Positions 62,742 to 64,000 of a stretch of 64,000 nt of DNA are shown piece by piece. The notes under the pieces are model-generated. The model had not been told where the DNA came from. It was given only the letters and a program-made list of their open reading frames with translations, and ran no database searches. How positions within the stretch are numbered: the stretch's first letter is position 1; every line of letters starts with the position of its first letter. This DNA is from Puniceibacterium sediminis (GTDB lineage Bacteria; Pseudomonadota; Alphaproteobacteria; Rhodobacterales; Rhodobacteraceae), in NCBI RefSeq assembly GCF_900188035.1, contig NZ_FZNN01000016.1, positions 1 through 64,000 on the forward strand, read 5' to 3'. Made by a program: the position numbers and the translations under genes.

Positions 62742-64000
62742 ATGACAGCTCCGAACACTTTGAACCTGCGGGTCGACGGCATGTCCTGTGCCTCTTGCGT
62801 CGGGCGGGTGGAAAAGGCGCTGAACGCCGTGCCGGGGGTGAGCGGGGCCGAGGTGAACCTTGCGACAGAAACCGCCCGCGTGACCCATGATGGAACCGTG
62901 ACGGCAGCCGTGCTGTCCGAAACCCTCGACAAGGCAGGCTATCCTGCACGCGAGGTCGAAACCACCATAGACGTGACCGAAATGTCCTGCGCTTCCTGCG
63001 TGGGCCGGGTGGAAAAGGCGTTGAACGCTTTGCCCGGCGTCACGGCTGCGCAGGTGAACCTTGCCACCGGGCGCGCGACGGTGCGCTATGTCGACGGCGC
63101 GGTGACCCCGGCCGAGATCGCCCAGACGTCTACTGCGGCGGGCTATCCCGCCACGGTGCATGCCTCTGGCCGGAGCGAAGACACCACCACCGCCCGCAAG
63201 GAGGAAGAGATCACTTCGCTGCGGCGATCGGTGCTGCAGGCGGCTGCGCTGGCGCTGCCGGTCTTTGTGCTTGAGATGGGCGGACACATGATCCCCGCCT
63301 TTCACATGTGGGTCATGCAGACGATCGGCACGCAGACGTCCTGGGTGATTCAGTTCATCCTGACCACGCTGGTCCTGATCGGACCGGGACGGACGTTCTA
63401 CGCCAAGGGGATTCCCGCACTGTTCAAGGCCGCGCCGGACATGAGCAGCCTTGTCGCGGTGGGCACCGGGGCGGCTTATCTCTATTCGGTTGTCGCCACC
63501 TTTCTGCCGGGCCTTCTGCCCGAAGCGGTGCGGGCGGTGTATTTCGAAGCCGCAGCGGTGATCATCGTTCTGATCCTGATCGGGCGCTGGATGGAGGCGC
63601 GGGCCAAGGGCCGCACCGGGGCGGCGATCAAGTCCCTGTTGGGGTTGCAGGCGCACACGGCCAATGTGCTGCGCGACGGTAAAATTATGGAGCTGTCGAT
63701 CGACGATATCCGCACGGGCGACACCCTTGTTGTGCGTCCCGGTGAACGGGTGGCCGTGGATGGCGAGGTAGTGGATGGCGAAAGCCACGTCGATGAAAGC
63801 ATGATCACCGGCGAACCTGTCCCCGTGTCCAAAGGCCCCGGCGCGACAGTGACCGGTGGCACGATCAACGGCGCGGGTGGGTTTCGGTTTCGCGCCACAC
63901 GTGTCGGGGGCGACACGACGCTGGCGCAGATCATCCGCATGGTCGAAGAGGCGCAGGGCGCGCGGCTACCTATTCAGGGGCTGGTGAACCGGATCACCCT
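62742..64000 (+). CDS. copA: Copper-translocating P-type ATPase, 5' part (runs off the window)
   Basis: The first 419 codons are present; the frame is open at the window end. Two heavy-metal-associated domains (about residues 5-70 and 75-140) each carry a CASC metal site (DGMSCASC, EMSCASC), followed by membrane helices from about 165 and the actuator region with DESMITGEPVPVSKG near 350. The phosphorylation site DKTGT and the CPC ion site lie beyond the window. The product should export Cu(I) from the cytoplasm. The MerR-type promoter upstream supports copper induction. Confidence 0.93.
   Translation, partial: MTAPNTLNLRVDGMSCASCVGRVEKALNAVPGVSGAEVNLATETARVTHDGTVTAAVLSETLDKAGYPAREVETTIDVTEMSCASCVGRVEKALNALPGVTAAQVNLATGRATVRYVDGAVTPAEIAQTSTAAGYPATVHASGRSEDTTTARKEEEITSLRRSVLQAAALALPVFVLEMGGHMIPAFHMWVMQTIGTQTSWVIQFILTTLVLIGPGRTFYAKGIPALFKAAPDMSSLVAVGTGAAYLYSVVATFLPGLLPEAVRAVYFEAAAVIIVLILIGRWMEARAKGRTGAAIKSLLGLQAHTANVLRDGKIMELSIDDIRTGDTLVVRPGERVAVDGEVVDGESHVDESMITGEPVPVSKGPGATVTGGTINGAGGFRFRATRVGGDTTLAQIIRMVEEAQGARLPIQGLVNRIT

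Noticed and set aside
62518-62745. 75-codon plus-strand frame before the copper ATPase
   Set aside because: It covers the MerR-type promoter and overlaps the ATPase start; the sequence has no domain and no binding site.

Overview
The window looks like chromosomal DNA of a heterotrophic alphaproteobacterium, most likely of the Roseobacter group (Rhodobacteraceae). The grounds are high GC with strong third-position bias, a monomeric NADP isocitrate dehydrogenase, many TRAP, TTT and ABC uptake systems each paired with a small regulator, a VPLPA-CTERM surface protein, and an IS3 transposase tail typical of these bacteria. No rRNA, tRNA, CRISPR array, phage or origin is visible. The window is a string of catabolic cassettes.

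Layout. 1-628: decayed transposase fragments (IS3-like and IS5-like). 629-9607: hexuronate/mannonate cassette (uxuA, GntR regulator and TRAP binding protein leftward; TRAP DctQ and DctM, a GH31 glycosidase and uxuB rightward). The divergent centre holds two operator-like dyads and a 12-codon leader peptide overlapping the dctQ start. 9765-11987: icd, closed by a strong bidirectional terminator. 12058-17037: NitT/TauT-type ABC importer, a GntR regulator with a perfect 14-bp palindrome next to its start, and a fumarylpyruvate-hydrolase-like enzyme. 17129-17305: a 58-residue proline-rich protein. 17718-24735: hydantoin cassette (polar amino-acid ABC importer, N-carbamoyl-D-amino-acid hydrolase, hydantoinase, hydantoin racemase, LysR), followed by a TauE exporter and a second LysR. 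26544-38967: a mosaic di/tricarboxylate region (TPP enzyme, PrpF/GalD-type tautomerase, TctAB fusion, TctC, AbrB-type membrane protein, GntR, TcuA, TcuB, an isocitrate-lyase-family enzyme, a 6PGDH-fold oxidoreductase).

39345-39395 is a non-coding array of 7-bp words repeated every 11 bp. 39419-45023: a histidine kinase and OmpR-type regulator directly upstream of pqqABCDE, including a 31-codon pqqA. 45184-46325: small proteins and an IclR regulator. 46459-60404: a cassette for amide- or peptide-bonded substrates (M81 hydrolase, Dpp-like ABC importer, two M20 hydrolases, gamma-glutamyltransferase, amidase, aldehyde dehydrogenase). 60540-64000: CDF metal efflux, a VPLPA-CTERM protein in AT-richer DNA, and the 5' part of a copper P-type ATPase behind a MerR/CueR-type promoter with a 19-bp spacer.

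Two patterns recur. All five substrate-binding-protein genes of the uptake systems are followed directly by a GC-rich stem-loop without a good U-tract, as expected for elements that keep binding-protein mRNA above membrane-component mRNA. Genes inside cassettes overlap by ATGA or TGATG, which indicates translational coupling.
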